Made by a program: the position numbers and the translations under genes. Below are positions 35,821-47,139 of a DNA stretch of 64,000 nt, one piece after another. Numbering within the stretch: position 1 is the stretch's first letter; every line of letters starts with the position of its first letter. This stretch comes from Primula veris (Eukaryota > Streptophyta > Magnoliopsida > Ericales > Primulaceae), in NCBI GenBank assembly GCA_963682055.1, contig OY821744.1, positions 8,720,835 through 8,784,834 on the forward strand, read 5' to 3'. The notes beneath the pieces were generated by a model that was given only the letters and a program-made list of their open reading frames with translations, made no database searches and had not been told where the DNA came from.

Positions 35821-36402
35821 CAATAGAATCTTTCTATAGAAATAATCTCGGTACCGAAATAAAATATTATTATAAGTAGATTATTACTAATTAGATGTTG
35901 ATATATATATAAAAAAAAATATTTAAATAAATGTTTCGCATAATAAAATATATATGTGTAACTAATTTAAATAATTAGTACAAATATTCAAGAGACAAAT
36001 ATATGTATTTATGTAAGAAGTCAAACACATAAATACAAAAAAAGTTGAAAGTCACGAAACTAGCATATTGATGAATTTAAGAAAATTTAACTACATAATT
36101 ACATATTTATTTGAAAAATTAAGTATATGTATTTAGAAAGCTGAAAAATCATCTAAAAGTTTATCTAAAACTGTTTTTTACATATATAAAAATTAGGTGT
36201 AATTTTACATTTATTTCAAATCGTCTTAACTTTAATTTTACATATATAATTTTACACTTTTATTTAATTTATTCTTATATGAATGTAAATTTATTAAGAC
36301 GGGACCATAAAAAATCATGAAATATTACATTACGAAGGTTATTCTTATTTTGAACTGCTCCGAGTCGGGACCGAATATTTTTATTATAAAAAGGTTCTGC
36401 GG
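35821..36402. mobile_element. Pogo/Lemi1 (Emigrant-like) element
   Basis: Left end CAATAGAATCTTTCTATAGA and right end reversed CCGCAGAACCTTTTTATAAT are diverged forms of the Emigrant terminus (CAGTAGAACCTCTATAAAT). A TA dinucleotide flanks each side (35819-35820 and 36403-36404). No transposase frame; 582 bp, non-autonomous. Confidence 0.6.
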
Positions 36403-36696
36403 TACCTGACAATTCCATGATTATATTTTTCTTAATTTCAAATATGAAGACTTCTTAGTCCATCATAATGCATCAACTTGGAACTGCAATCACAAAATCA
36501 AAGAAGACCAACAAAGTCATCGCAAATACCTTAAAGCCTAACTCTTAACCACAAAAATGCTAGTTTTCTTATCCAGATTGATGACACACTATAGTGGTAT
36601 GACATCTACATAAACCTCAGCTTAATTAGGTTGTGCCTATGCTATGTTATTTATGTTTTCTTGTCAGATTTTTACAGTTTAATTTAAGCAATGCTA

Positions 36697-37304
36697 GAGC
36701 ATCCGCATCTGGTTCCTCAAAATATATTTTTTTCTTAAAATTTGATGATTATGGTATAAAAAGTGACATGTATCAGTAACCCTATAAATTCTCTAAATTT
36801 AAGAAAACACAAAATTCACTATATGATGAATGCATATGATTCCCTAGATTAATACTCCTTCCGTTCCTAAACAAATGTCTCATACAAAAATACATACAAT
36901 TTTGACCGATAATTTTTTCATATTTAGATTGCCGAAAAAAATTATTTCAAAAGTTAATCACGTAGTTTATGGTTATAACTATATGATGAAATTTTCAATT
37001 TTTTCATTTCGGTAATTTTGATATAAAAAATTTTGATGGTCAAAGTTGCATGTATTTTCGTAGGGGATGTTTGTTTAGGGACGGATGGAGTATAATAATA
37101 ATAAAGTATCATGTGGTCCACATTTTTATGGTTGTAATATTGTTATGATTATTAAAAGATAATAAAAAAATAAAAATAAATGTAGGGTTATTATAAGGAA
37201 ATTAATAAGTAAGTTGAAATTTTATGTAAATATAAACGGTTTCTTAAAAGGTATAAAATGTGTTATGTTTGAGTAAATGTTTGAGTTAGCCGGTGTGGAT
37301 GCTC
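36697..37304. mobile_element. Harbinger-type MITE with a nested Stowaway
   Basis: Inverted ends GAGCATCCGCATCTGG and CCGGTGTGGATGCTC, flanked by CTA (36694-36696) and TTA (37305-37307), fitting the TTA-type target of PIF/Harbinger. The empty site is visible at about 46113-46120 (AATGTTTTATAGG). Without the nested Stowaway it is about 370 bp. Confidence 0.75.
36855..37090. mobile_element. Stowaway MITE (Tc1/mariner type)
   Basis: CTCCTTCCGTTCCTAAACAA at the left and TTGTTTAGGGACGGATGGAG at the right, flanked by TA on both sides (36853-36854 and 37091-37092). 236 bp, nested in the Harbinger-type MITE. Confidence 0.88.
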
Positions 37305-37344
37305 TTATGGCCAATAATTGTTGTTACAAACTTAAGATTTTCTC

Positions 37345-38320
37345 GATTAAAGACTTTCGAAACTGAATTGAGGAGCAAACTTGTGCAACTTATCAAATGA
37401 TCATTTAATGAATTTGAATGGAAAGCCTCAAGCGCAAAGGGTTCGTGAAAACTAAACTTGCTAAGCCAAAAAAATAGCACTCCGTCGATTGCGTCCATAC
37501 CATTAAGTTGTAAATAAGTAACGACCCAAGGGTTTGTTCAAGAGAGAAATGTTCATAGGAAGTAGGTGTACTACATAAACATACTAGAACTAGTATTATA
37601 AAGGATATTAGTAATACGAAAAACACTCAAGGGTAAAGCTAAGCATAGTAGTGGTTGCGAAATCTCAATCTTCTTCATTGTCGCAAACCTTATCATGCCT
37701 ACCATTCCGTACTTGATACACCAAACAAGAACCATATAATCCAGAAGTAATCAATTACAATACAGCTATGCAATATAGCTCACCCACAACTCAAAGACGT
37801 GACTAAATCCAAAGCAGAGTTTCACCGAACAAATAGATAAAAATGTTACATCATAAACCCAACATACATGAAATCATGGGATCCTGTAATATTTAAATTT
37901 AGCATCTCTTTACAAAGAAGTTAATGATATGACAAGATCAGATGAGGTCTTAGCTGAATAACCCTTACAACAGTTGTTACTCGCTAGTAATAGCCTTTAC
38001 CCAAGCAATTGAGACATCTTTGCACCCTACAATCAAAATCACATAGAAAATCATAAGCGGGCTTATTTCAGTCTGAGAAAAAGGTTGCATTGTTCAAATT
38101 AAGATTTCTAGGGATCTTCGGCTTATTAAGTTTAGTAAATCCTAGGGCTTGTCTGGTTGCAGCATCTAAGCTAATTAGCCGAAATTTTTAGCTTCACAAA
38201 AAATGAGCTTGAAGATTATAGCGTATTCATGCTAAAAGATCAGAAAAGCTCAGCGCTCAAGGGGGTCAGCTAAATGGTTTCCAGCATTTACACAAGAAAG
38301 AAATTGAGCTTATCTGCAAC
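37345..38320. other. No gene recognised
   Basis: AT-rich sequence; short open frames have no recognisable domain. Confidence 0.4.
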
Positions 38321-38329
38321 CAAACAAGC

Positions 38330-39310
38330 CCTAATAAACAAAGCTTGAAAATGAGATTAAAAGCCTCAAAGTTCTACCATAATCTCAAACATGAACCTTT
38401 TTCCGCTGCAAACTCCACGCAACACAATTTTTTCCACTAAAATTTAATAAACAAAACTTTAAAAAAAAATTCAATTAAAAAAGTAGTGAAGTTAGTTTCA
38501 TTGCTATCAGGGGGTATAAATCCTTATTAACCCCAACCTAATATAATATAACTTATAAGCAAAAAAAATAATATGTGCTTAACAGCTGTACTCAAACAAC
38601 AAAAATCTCAAGTGTAAACCCTTCTAGCTTTGCGCATTCCATAAGGCAATTCAACCCATTTCTACTTAAAATTCAATAAATAAATAAAGACAGATAAGCA
38701 GTTTAGCTTAAATGTACTTTGGCTAATTTTAATGGTAACATAGGGTATGGAATCTCATTAAATCCTTAGAACTGTACAATAGATGGTCAAACATAGAAGG
38801 CAAGAACTCAAATGGGCATTAAATCTGCAGTAAAACAAGCAGTACTAGAACTCATCTAAGACCCTTAAACCTTGCACATTCCACATTACGATTCAACCTT
38901 TTCATTACTCGAACTTCGAAGAAAATAAACAGTTTAATTTAAAATGTAGTTAAGTTAATTTTATTGGTAGCAGGGGGTATTATATCTCATTTAATCCCAA
39001 CAACATAAGGTAAAACACACAAGGAAAAAAGTGAAACTGTGCTTAAAAGCTGCAATCAAATAAGCACAACTAAAATCTCAAACATAATAACCCTTTCCAT
39101 TGCACATTTCAAATTTCTACTGAAACCAAAAAATTAAAAAAATAACAAGAAAAGGAGTTCTGTCTTAAAGGTACTGAAGTTAATTTCAGTGCTCACAGAA
39201 ATAATAAAACCTTACTATTATTCCCAACAAAATATGATACAACCTATAAGAAAAAAAGTTAAAATGGGCTTAAAAGCTGCAGTTCAAACAAGCAGTACCC
39301 AATATCTCAT
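38330..39310. repeat. Four degenerate tandem units of about 230 bp
   Basis: A core resembling GTTAATTTCATTGGTA followed by AGGGGGTAT and TTAATCCCAAC recurs at about 38491, 38721, 38954 and 39179 (spacings 230, 233 and 225). Each unit also holds a GGCTTAAAAGCTGCA-like block and a CCTT-TTGCACATTCC-like block. Family not recognised. Confidence 0.65.
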
Positions 39311-39429
39311 TTTATATGGTTATATTGTAAAGTGAAGGGAAAACCTAACCAAGCCCTCCTAGCATTTGTTATTCATTTTTATTTTTTTATTTTAGTATAT
39401 GTTATGATAATTCATTAATAACATATAAA

Positions 39430-39960
39430 AGTTTATCAAATATGTTGTGTGACATATTAGGTCACATATATATATATATGTATATATATATAGGGAGAGA
39501 ATGTATAGAGAGACGTTAAAACGAAGTGTTTATTAATACGAGTCAACAGACCGCTAACCTTTTTTATATAATACAGGGTAGGGTTACATATCTTACAACA
39601 AAATACATATTTTGAAAATGTTACAATTAAATTATAGAGTGTCCCCGAAACATTCGTTAGGCAAATCGTAAACTTAAATGTGAAACAATATAAAAACTTG
39701 AATGGTTTTCATATGGGTTGTAGCGGATGATTCTCCGTAAATGTAACATTATATTTACGGAGAATCATTGATTATTACATAAAAACATACCCTTAACGTT
39801 TTTTTTTATATGTGATTTTATGAAAGTTCTACGTAACATGGAGTAGAAACTAGTGGAGAATTGATAGTCTTGGTCACTGCTTAGACTTTATATTTATTTA
39901 TTCTCATATAACTTTCAATTGTATTACTATTCTTTCATTTATGTCTAGGCCATGTATGTC
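39430..39960. other. No gene recognised; contains AT microsatellite and a hairpin
   Basis: ATATATAT stretch at 39465-39492, then AT-rich sequence including the hairpin at 39727-39768. Confidence 0.4.
39727..39768. repeat. Perfect 16-bp hairpin
   Basis: ATGATTCTCCGTAAAT (39727-39742) is exactly complementary to ATTTACGGAGAATCAT (39753-39768), with a 10-base loop. There is no T-tract after it; it may be a very short fold-back relic or an inverted duplication. Confidence 0.75.
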
Positions 39961-39965
39961 CACAA

Positions 39966-40415
39966 CGCAATAAATCTTATTTGTCTCTTTTTATGTTGCA
40001 GTTGTACTTTCAAGTTGACACATGGCCCATGGGCAAAATAAGTCTTCGTTAAAAAATAATAATAATATTTTCTCATGCTATAAAAAGAAAATAGAAAATG
40101 ATCAAATTGTGAACAGTAAAGACTTGTATAGTCAAGATGCAATTTGTAGCACTGATTTAATGATCATAAGTTTACTGGTTATAGAAATAACTCAATAAGA
40201 TGAGCTTAATTAATATACTTATCATAGTAACCTCTCGTGTTTTTGATAAGAAAGATAAAATCATCCCTGTGGCCAGATACGCTCATTTTGCACAAGAGGA
40301 ACAAAGCATTCTCTAATAAACTAGTCATTAGTAATTAGAAAAAAGTGATTAAAACATAAAAAATATTTGTCTTAAGTTTGTAACAACAATTATTGCCTAT
40401 AAAACATTGATTAAA
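39966..40415 (-). repeat. Inverted repeat, left member
   Basis: Reverse complement of 46085-46557. Shared blocks: GCAATAAATCTTATTTGTCT, AAAATGATCAAATTGTGAAC, CCCTGTGGCCAGATACGCTC and CAACAATTATTGCCTATAAA. Confidence 0.75.
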
Positions 40416-40429
40416 TAAAACTATAAAAA

Positions 40430-40845
40430 TCTACAGTTATGTTATTAATTTAATTTTACAGTATAAAATATTAAGCACGTACTCTATTTTTATTTTATTG
40501 ATAGTATAACGTTCATAATTAGCTTTTTTGAGGAGATTGGACGCAATTTTAAATTCTTGATTGAGATAAACGTAGTTATGGGAGACATTTTAGGTGAATT
40601 TTGAGAAAGATAAGGAATGGTGGAGAAGTCATGAAATACAGAAATAGTACTAATTTGAGTACTATACATTATCATTGATATAATAACTATTAAATAAATA
40701 AATAAATAAAAAGAACAAAATACCAAACTGAATGATCCACCACACTACCAAATGCTATAAGTACAAAATTATGCACTAGAATTAATAAATATAAAATCAA
40801 AAGCTACATATATTTTTTTTTTCTAAATAATATAAAATGTGATGT
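40430..40845. other. No gene recognised
   Basis: AT-rich sequence, nothing supported. Confidence 0.4.
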
Positions 40846-40849
40846 CTCT

Positions 40850-41410
40850 AACCACTGACATCTAAGCTCATCAGATATTTCACTTGAGTCAGGTTGGCCC
40901 CGTTAATAATCAACGTTTTTTTTTTTTTTGCAAATCATGACTATTATAACTATCATAAGATTATATTTGAAAATATAAACCCGTGTTACTATTTTGCAGA
41001 CATTCAAGATAATTAAACTTTCCCTCGTTCTGAATTTTTTTTTACTACGGAACAGTAAATTAGCAAACACAAACTAAACGAGGCTTTGTATGTATTCATA
41101 TTCTTTTGATGCAAAGTTTATTCATGTTTTAGGGATTAGACCATGTTTAGGGGTTAGAGTTTATGATTTAGGGTTTAGTATATATGAACAATAAACGTAC
41201 TTGTATATAAAAGATAAATATAAAGAACTCAATTATTTTGTTATTATATTTTTTATTTGAGAGTTTTAACACTTTCATCATCATATGAAGTTTTGTATTG
41301 TTATTTATAGTATAAGTGTCCGAGCTAAGCTTTTACTAGTATAAGGGATTGATTGAGTGAACGAATACTTTACCTGCTAAACTATGTTTTTCTAAGGAGA
41401 GTCATATGTT
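40850..41410. repeat. Direct duplication, first copy
   Basis: Ordered blocks shared with 41459-42345: TAAGCTCAT..AT.TTTCAC.TGAGTC, GTTAATAA.CAA, TATTTGAAAATATAAAC, TACTACGGAACAGTAAATTAG, and ATACTTTACCTGCT..GTCAT. At 41121-41180 it also contains degenerate telomere-type motifs (GATTTAGGGTTTAG). Confidence 0.6.
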
Positions 41411-41609
41411 TTGAACTTTTGATTAATATTCCTTTAATATAAAACAAACATAAAACTGTGGCGTATCTAACTGGCGAGAACTAAGCTCATAAAATGTTTC
41501 ACATGAGTCGAGTTAGTCCTTGTTAATAACCAATGCTCTTTTATGGTAAGCTATATTTGAAAATATAAACACTGAGTATTTATTACTATTTGAAAAAATT
41601 AAAAAGTAT

Positions 41610-42195
41610 TAGTAGAAACTATCTACAGTCATACCCTAGATACCATACTAAAAGTATGATACAGAGAGTTTATTCTTAAGTAAAGTTTTACATAGAAAAT
41701 ATCAAAATAATTATGTATGTACATAAACAAGATACATGTATATAGTTTAGAACAAATACATGTATTTTGGAGAACAAATACATGTATTTTGAAAGTTGTA
41801 AAGTCATCAAGCTTCTTTTATGTTTTTTTTACATATATAAATACTAGATATTTTTTGTATCTTTAAACAAATCAATAATGGCACCCAAAGTTGGTAAACG
41901 AACTCAAATCACTGAAAAAATACGCGTCGATTTGTGCAAAATGAAAGAATCAAATCCGAGTTGGACGCAAAAATAACTTGTCAATTGGTTAGAAGATACT
42001 CATGAGGTTATATATATATATATTTTCAATATAATGTCATTTATTATTATATGGAGGAATTTTTATTAAGGCGGAACCCGAAAAAAGTATGACTTATTAC
42101 AATGTGGAGTTTATACCTATTTATAATTGGTACCAAGTCGGGACCATGAATTTTTATTGTTATGGAGAGTCTATTCTTATAGAGAGTATTTTTAA
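41610..42195. mobile_element. Pogo-type transposon relic inserted in the second duplicate
   Basis: Absent from the corresponding place in the first copy (about 41010-41045). Left end near AGTAGAAACTATCTACAGTC and right end reversed near ACTCTCTATAAGAATAGAC resemble the Lemi1/Emigrant termini seen at 35821-36402; AAGTCGGGACC is shared with that element. Exact ends and TA duplication not fixed. Confidence 0.5.
41878..42009 (+). pseudogene. CENP-B-type N-terminal fragment of a pogo transposase
   Basis: ATG at 41878 opens MAPKVGKRTQITEKIRVDLC, then KESNPSWTQK, a TAA, and LVNWLEDTHEV. This is the start of the CENP-B/pogo helix-turn-helix DNA-binding domain (homologues are annotated in plants as CENP-B homolog protein). 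The catalytic part is missing. Confidence 0.7.
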
Positions 42196-42344
42196 GGAAG
42201 TTTATACTGAATTTTTGTTACTACGAAGCAATAAATAAGCAAACACATAGCAAAAGAAGGGTTGCATGTATTCATGTTCTTTTGACCGGGTGGATTGATA
42301 CTTTACTCGCTGAATGCGTGTTTTAATGATAGTCATGTCTACTA

Positions 42345-43250
42345 AACGTGTTATATGTTATAATTGATTTTTTTTCGTTTATAAGCTAAACAAACATAAA
42401 CTCAACAATTTGTGAGCTGAACACGAGATTTTTTAGAAACAATTCCGTGCATTATTGTTTCTTCTTTCAATCAGGATCGGTTCTGGTCAAAGTTAAATAA
42501 ACCCGTTAGCTTAAACGTCGGTCCCCGAATAGGCACAATAATAAGGAAAAAACCATTATTATTATTTTTTCAGAAATAGGTGTTTTTTTTCTAATAACAA
42601 TTTAATAAAAACCTTTGTTATTGAGAGAGTATTTTGTGTGGTATGTAAAACAATATTTGTTTTATTATGACATGCTTCACATTTTATAGTTTACTTCAAC
42701 AACTTGGGTTATTCTCTGCTTCTATGACAAAAGGCTCGTATTCAACGTTGTTTTGTTTGGTTTATGCTTTTAAGCTACTTTTGCATTTGCCTGTCAAGCT
42801 TGAATGTTATGAAATTTCTGAATTTCGAGTACGATATAATTATAAATAATCGACGAGAGATTTTTTTCCTAGTAGATACTACTACAGTATTGTCGGTGGA
42901 TAGTGAAAGTCTTTTAATTTAACCCTCTTCATCCCCTTTGTAAAATTTTAAACATATTTTAGATTTCATGGAACTTGTATTATTAATAGATTTAGTTTTG
43001 ATTAATTATTGTATGCTGGATTCAAAAATGAGTCGACCATGGTGTATATGAATAAAATAGTCATGTTGTTGGGAATTTTTCTCATAATAAAGTAAAACTC
43101 CTTTGGGTTAATATGGGTTGTAATATTATGTATGAGTATAAATTTAGCCCCGATTAGTTTCTTTCATCTTATACTTCTAATGGATTATTATTTCTTATTT
43201 TTCATGTGCTTAGAAGGAGATGATTTTCCAAGCAAAAACATTACTCGAAG
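42345..43250. other. No gene recognised
   Basis: AT-rich; the 60-codon open frame at 42667 has no recognisable domain. Confidence 0.4.
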
Positions 43251-43256
43251 AATTAG

Positions 43257-43604
43257 TTGTTAATATCCCGAAGAAACAAAGTTAAGAAAATCATTGTTCC
43301 CGATGATGCTGGTCAAAAAATACTAATGAAGACGCTAGACACGAGGCCTGAAAAGAAAATTCGTGGATTGGGTTTCGGAAGGTATCGAGACCTTGAGTCA
43401 TTTAAACCCACAAAAGGCGGTGTATCGTCTTGTATCAAGAAGTTAGACCGACAATTGGCCGATAGAGGACTTGCTAGGGAAAAGACGAAACAACGTTTTG
43501 ATGCATCGGATAGAATGATGTACGTGGCGTTAGCAGAAGCTTATTACAGGCAAGGGTTTACACTTTCAGAAGAAGGCCGGGTTCGAAAAAATCGTAGAGG
43601 ATGA
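43257..43604 (+). CDS. Open frame of unknown family, possibly CACTA-derived
   Basis: 115 codons, basic and charged, higher in GC than its surroundings: VKKIIVPDDAGQKILMKTLD, RGLGFGRYRDLESFKPTKGG, a helical QLADRGLAREKTKQRFDASD and YVALAEAYYRQGF. The frame uses a non-ATG first codon at 43257 or an upstream splice, so the start is unclear; it ends at 43604 with RRG. It lies about 320 bp before CACTA-type terminal sequence in 43925-44220 and may be the last exon of a transposon gene. I do not recognise a domain. Confidence 0.4.
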   Translation: MLISRRNKVKKIIVPDDAGQKILMKTLDTRPEKKIRGLGFGRYRDLESFKPTKGGVSSCIKKLDRQLADRGLAREKTKQRFDASDRMMYVALAEAYYRQGFTLSEEGRVRKNRRG

Positions 43605-43924
43605 GGACGGTGATGATAGTACATCTCCATGATAGACGTTTCCTGTTTTTCTGATTTAGAATTTATATTTGAATTATTCATTTATAGTTACTAGTTTTGT
43701 AAGTATGTGTTGATTGGATATTTTACATGGAAATTCTTTTACTGAATGTTTTTAATAATATTGATCTTAATATTTGTATATTCATTTATTCAATAAAAAT
43801 ATAATTTGTAATGATTCATTTTAATAATAAATTATAATATACTAAATCAAATCAAAATTAAAATAATAAATAATAAGAGTTGAGCCTACAAATGTTTTGT
43901 CAAACAAGTGTTCTTTTTATTATC

Positions 43925-44220
43925 TACTGCCGAAGAAGTATTCGTCGGAAGATCTATGCTACTTGAACTTATCAAACACATTTACCGGCGAAGTTTTTCG
44001 TCGCCAAAAATCTAGTGACGAATATAATTGTCGGTAATTTTGTCAAGCAAAATCAAGCTTAATCGACGAATTTCTTTTTCGTCGCTCTGTTCCCTGTCCG
44101 ACAGTGAATACGCGATGGAGGCTTACCGACGAAACTTTTGTCGGCTTGAATTTTAGGCGATGAAATTTTAACTGTGGCGACGAATATTTTTTGCCGACCT
44201 AGGTTATTTTTCTTGTCTAG
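43925..44220. mobile_element. CACTA (En/Spm) terminal region
   Basis: Many short CGACGAA/TTCGTCG motifs in both orientations, the typical subterminal array of CACTA elements, ending in TTTTTCTTGTCTAG, a diverged form of the inverted CACTACAAGAAAA terminus. The opposite end was not located. Confidence 0.6.
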
Positions 44221-44278
44221 CACGATTCGCCAAGAAGTTAGCCGGCCTATTAGCTCCGCGGGGACCCCAAACAAAAAA

Positions 44279-45960
44279 TCAGTACGTACCTTCTCCGAGT
44301 TTATAAATATCTTCTACTATTGCTTCTATTTCCCAAGGTAGGTGATTAGTATGTGTTGTACAAACCTTAGCCAGATCACTACTATCGGTTTGAAAAATAA
44401 TATTATTCCAATTTTTGTCTAACATCCTTAGACACGCCAATCGAAGAATATAAGATTCAGCCACTAGCGGAATATAAACTTTGAAGCGTGTACTCCAGGT
44501 ATCCACAACTTCATCCAAGTTGTTTCGAGTAATGGTTCCTCCTACAGCCCAAGTACTCGAGACCTTAAACGATGCATCAATATTAACCTTTAGGCACCCA
44601 ATTGGCAGCCGAAACCACAAGATCGGATCCTTTGTCACTGTTGGTTGTTCATTTCGCGCACTGCATTCTTTAATAAAATCTTTGTACAACCTCATCGCTT
44701 TTTCAATCACATAATTGGGCCTCAGTTTTGTGTCATTAAACACACATCATTTCTTGCTTTCCATAGGTTCCAACACACATTCATAATTAATTCCACACTG
44801 TTTTTCGAGGGTTTCGTTGTAATTATTTGCTCAAACCATTGGGCCAAAGAGTCAGTTTCTTCACGGATGATATGAAGACCTAACGGACATTCAAACCAAA
44901 CAGCACGCGTCCAACTACAATGTAATAGAACATGCTCCGTCGTTTCCCTGTAATTGTTACATCGGCATATAGGATTTGTCCCACACTTTCTCTTGAAAAG
45001 ACTTTCTTTGGTAGGTAAACAATTGGACAAAGCCCTCCAGAAGAAGTGTTTGACCCGAGGGGCAACATTGGCGTTCCATACAAATTTCCAGCTCGTGCGA
45101 GACGTCGAAAAAGATGTGCCTGGTCTAGCATCAACTAACACCCTTGAGCTTTCTTGCCAGTAACCGGATTTGACTGTATACTTCCCATCTTTAGAATAAT
45201 GCCAAATAACCTTGTCACTTCCTCCACACCGACTCACTGGAATCTTACTTGTCCGGTTTGCTTTATCTCTATTGACCACTGTTAAAAGAATATCAAAGTC
45301 CCAGGTTTTAGTTGACGGATTAATAAATTCACTCATCCTTTCAAGGTCACAGTTTTGAGGCCCCTACATTGGAGTTTGGCTCCTCGGGTAGCCATTTATC
45401 CTCCCAAAACATAACCGATTCTCCATTTTTTACGCACCATCTTAGGCCTTTTTGCAACCGTTCTCTTCTTTTTAGAACGCTCGTCCACCACGCACGATTT
45501 CCTTTTCTAGCATCAAGAGAGTTAACATTGGGGAAGTATAACGCTTTTAGAACCTTAGCCCACAATTGATCTTGATTGTGCATTAGCTGCCAAAACTGCT
45601 TTGCAAGCAGGGCAAAATTAAAAATAAACAGATTACGAAAACCAAGTCCCCTGATTTCTTTTGGGCGTGTAAGATGTTTCCAACTTTTCTAATGAATTTT
45701 TCTATCATCCCCATTTCCGCCCCACCAAAAACTCGATATCAACCCGTCAATCTTGTTACATAGCCCCTTAGGAATGAGAAAACACATCATGGGATATGTT
45801 GGGATCGCTTGTGCAACCACTTTGACTAGTACCTCTCTAGCCGTCTCGGACATGAGGTTTTTCTTCCAACCTTGTATTTTGCTTAATATACGGTCACGTA
45901 AATAGGCAAGCACTTCAGACTTAGTTCCTCCCCACCCCACATTGATGGTAGTCCAAGATA
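44279..45960 (-). pseudogene. L1-type LINE relic: RT C-terminus, zinc-binding domain, RNase H
   Basis: Minus strand in order: RT tail (RDRILSKIQGWKKNLMS, PTYPMMCFLIPKGLC, SSFWWGGNGD), a gap with decayed frame, RAWWTSVLKRRERLQKGLRW, then the RT zinc-binding region (WKFVWNANVAPRVKHFFWRA, CRCNNYRETTEHVLLHC) and a C-terminal RNase H-like domain (LKVNIDASF, IFQTDSSDLAKV). At least three frame breaks. The endonuclease and most of RT are missing (5' truncation, usual for LINEs). Confidence 0.85.
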
Positions 45961-46084
45961 TAATGATACAATCTAGATTGATAACACATTATAGACAATG
46001 TATAGTGGTAAGTCATATACATGAACCTCAGCTTAATTAGATTGGGCCTATACACGTTATTTATGTTTCCTTGTAGGTTTTTAT

Positions 46085-46557
46085 ACTTTTATTTAATCAA
46101 TGTTTTATAGGCAATAATTGTTGTTACAAACTTAAGACAAGCATTTTTTATGTTTTAATCACTTCATTCTATTTACTAATGACTAGTTTATTAGAGACTG
46201 GTTTATTTCTCTTGTGCAAAATGAGCGTATCTGGCCACAGGGATGATTTTCTCTGTCTTATAAAAACAGAAGGGGTTACTATGATAAGTATATTAATTAA
46301 GGTTGTCTTATTGAGTTATTTCTATAAGCAGTAAACTTCTGATAGTAAACTTCTGATCATTAAATCAGTAGGACAAATTGCATCTTGACTATACAAGTCT
46401 TTCCTGTTCACAATTTGATCATTTTCTATTTTCTTTTTATAGCATGAGAAAACATTATTATTATTTTTTAAAGAAGACTTCTTTTGTCCATGGGTCACGT
46501 CGTGTCAACTTGAAAGTACAACTACAACATAAAAAAAGACAAATAAGATTTATTGCG
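46085..46557 (+). repeat. Inverted repeat, right member
   Basis: Pairs with 39966-40415. The interval between them holds the duplicated block, the pogo relic, the CACTA end and the L1 relic. The homology of this copy continues leftward to about 46000, where it matches the interrupted copy at 36.6 kb. Confidence 0.75.
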
Positions 46558-46657
46558 TGATAACCTAAATGGAACTACAACACATTTGGTTATGTTTCTA
46601 CCCTTGTGTTTTTGTTAATGTTATCATTTTTTATTTTTATTTTTATTTTCATATGTA

Positions 46658-46892
46658 CTTTCTCCGTTCCTATTTTATTGTTCATTACGAAATTACGTGT
46701 AATTTTGACCGGCCAAAAACTTGTATCAAAATTGTCATAATGAATTTTTTTAAAAATTGATCATATAGTTCAAATGTTAAATTTTATGATTAGATTTTAA
46801 AAATATTCATTTCGGCAATTTTGATACAAGTTATAAGCCGGTCAAAATTACACGTAGTTTCGTAGTGGACAATTAAATTGGAATGGAGGGAG
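46658..46892. mobile_element. Stowaway-like MITE
   Basis: Left CTTTCTCCGTTCCTATTTTA and right reversed CTCCCTCCATTCCAATTTAA; internal arms AATTACGTGTAATTTTGACC and GGTCAAAATTACACGTAGTT. TA precedes it (46656-46657); the right TA has decayed to TT. About 235 bp. Confidence 0.75.
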
Positions 46893-46907
46893 TTTTTGTA
46901 AAAAAAG

Positions 46908-47135
46908 ATTGTTTTTTTTTTCTTAAATCAATGTTTTATTTTATTTCTAAAGTATTTGTTCAAAAAATCGGTAAATTTTAATTTTTTAAATATTTTTTTA
47001 GGTATTTATTGCTTGTTTTGACAATTTATAAGCTGTTAATATTAATAAATTTCCAAAAAAATCAAAATTTACCGATTTTTTTGAACAAATATTTTAGAAA
47101 TAAAATAAAACTTTGATTTAAGAAAAAAAAAATCA
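46908..47135. mobile_element. Fold-back MITE
   Basis: Two arms of about 80 bp (46908-46987 and 47061-47135) are complementary: TTTCTTAAATCAATGTTTTA against the reverse of AAAACTTTGATTTAAGAAA, and CAAAAAATCGGTAAATTTT against AAAATTTACCGATTTTTTTG. Loop about 73 bp. Target duplication not clear. Confidence 0.65.
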
Positions 47136-47139
47136 TGAA

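Larger units (their letters stand above)
36580..37345 (+). repeat. Dispersed repeat, copy interrupted by a MITE
   Basis: 36590-36693 and 37308-37340 together match 46005-46135 (CAGCTTAATTAG, TTATGTTT, CAATAATTGTTGTTACAAAC). The homologous copy at 46 kb lacks the 36697-37304 insertion. Confidence 0.7.

Noticed and set aside
44481..45163. Plus-strand frames over the L1 relic
   Set aside because: Antisense shadows of the zinc-binding and RNase H parts on the minus strand.
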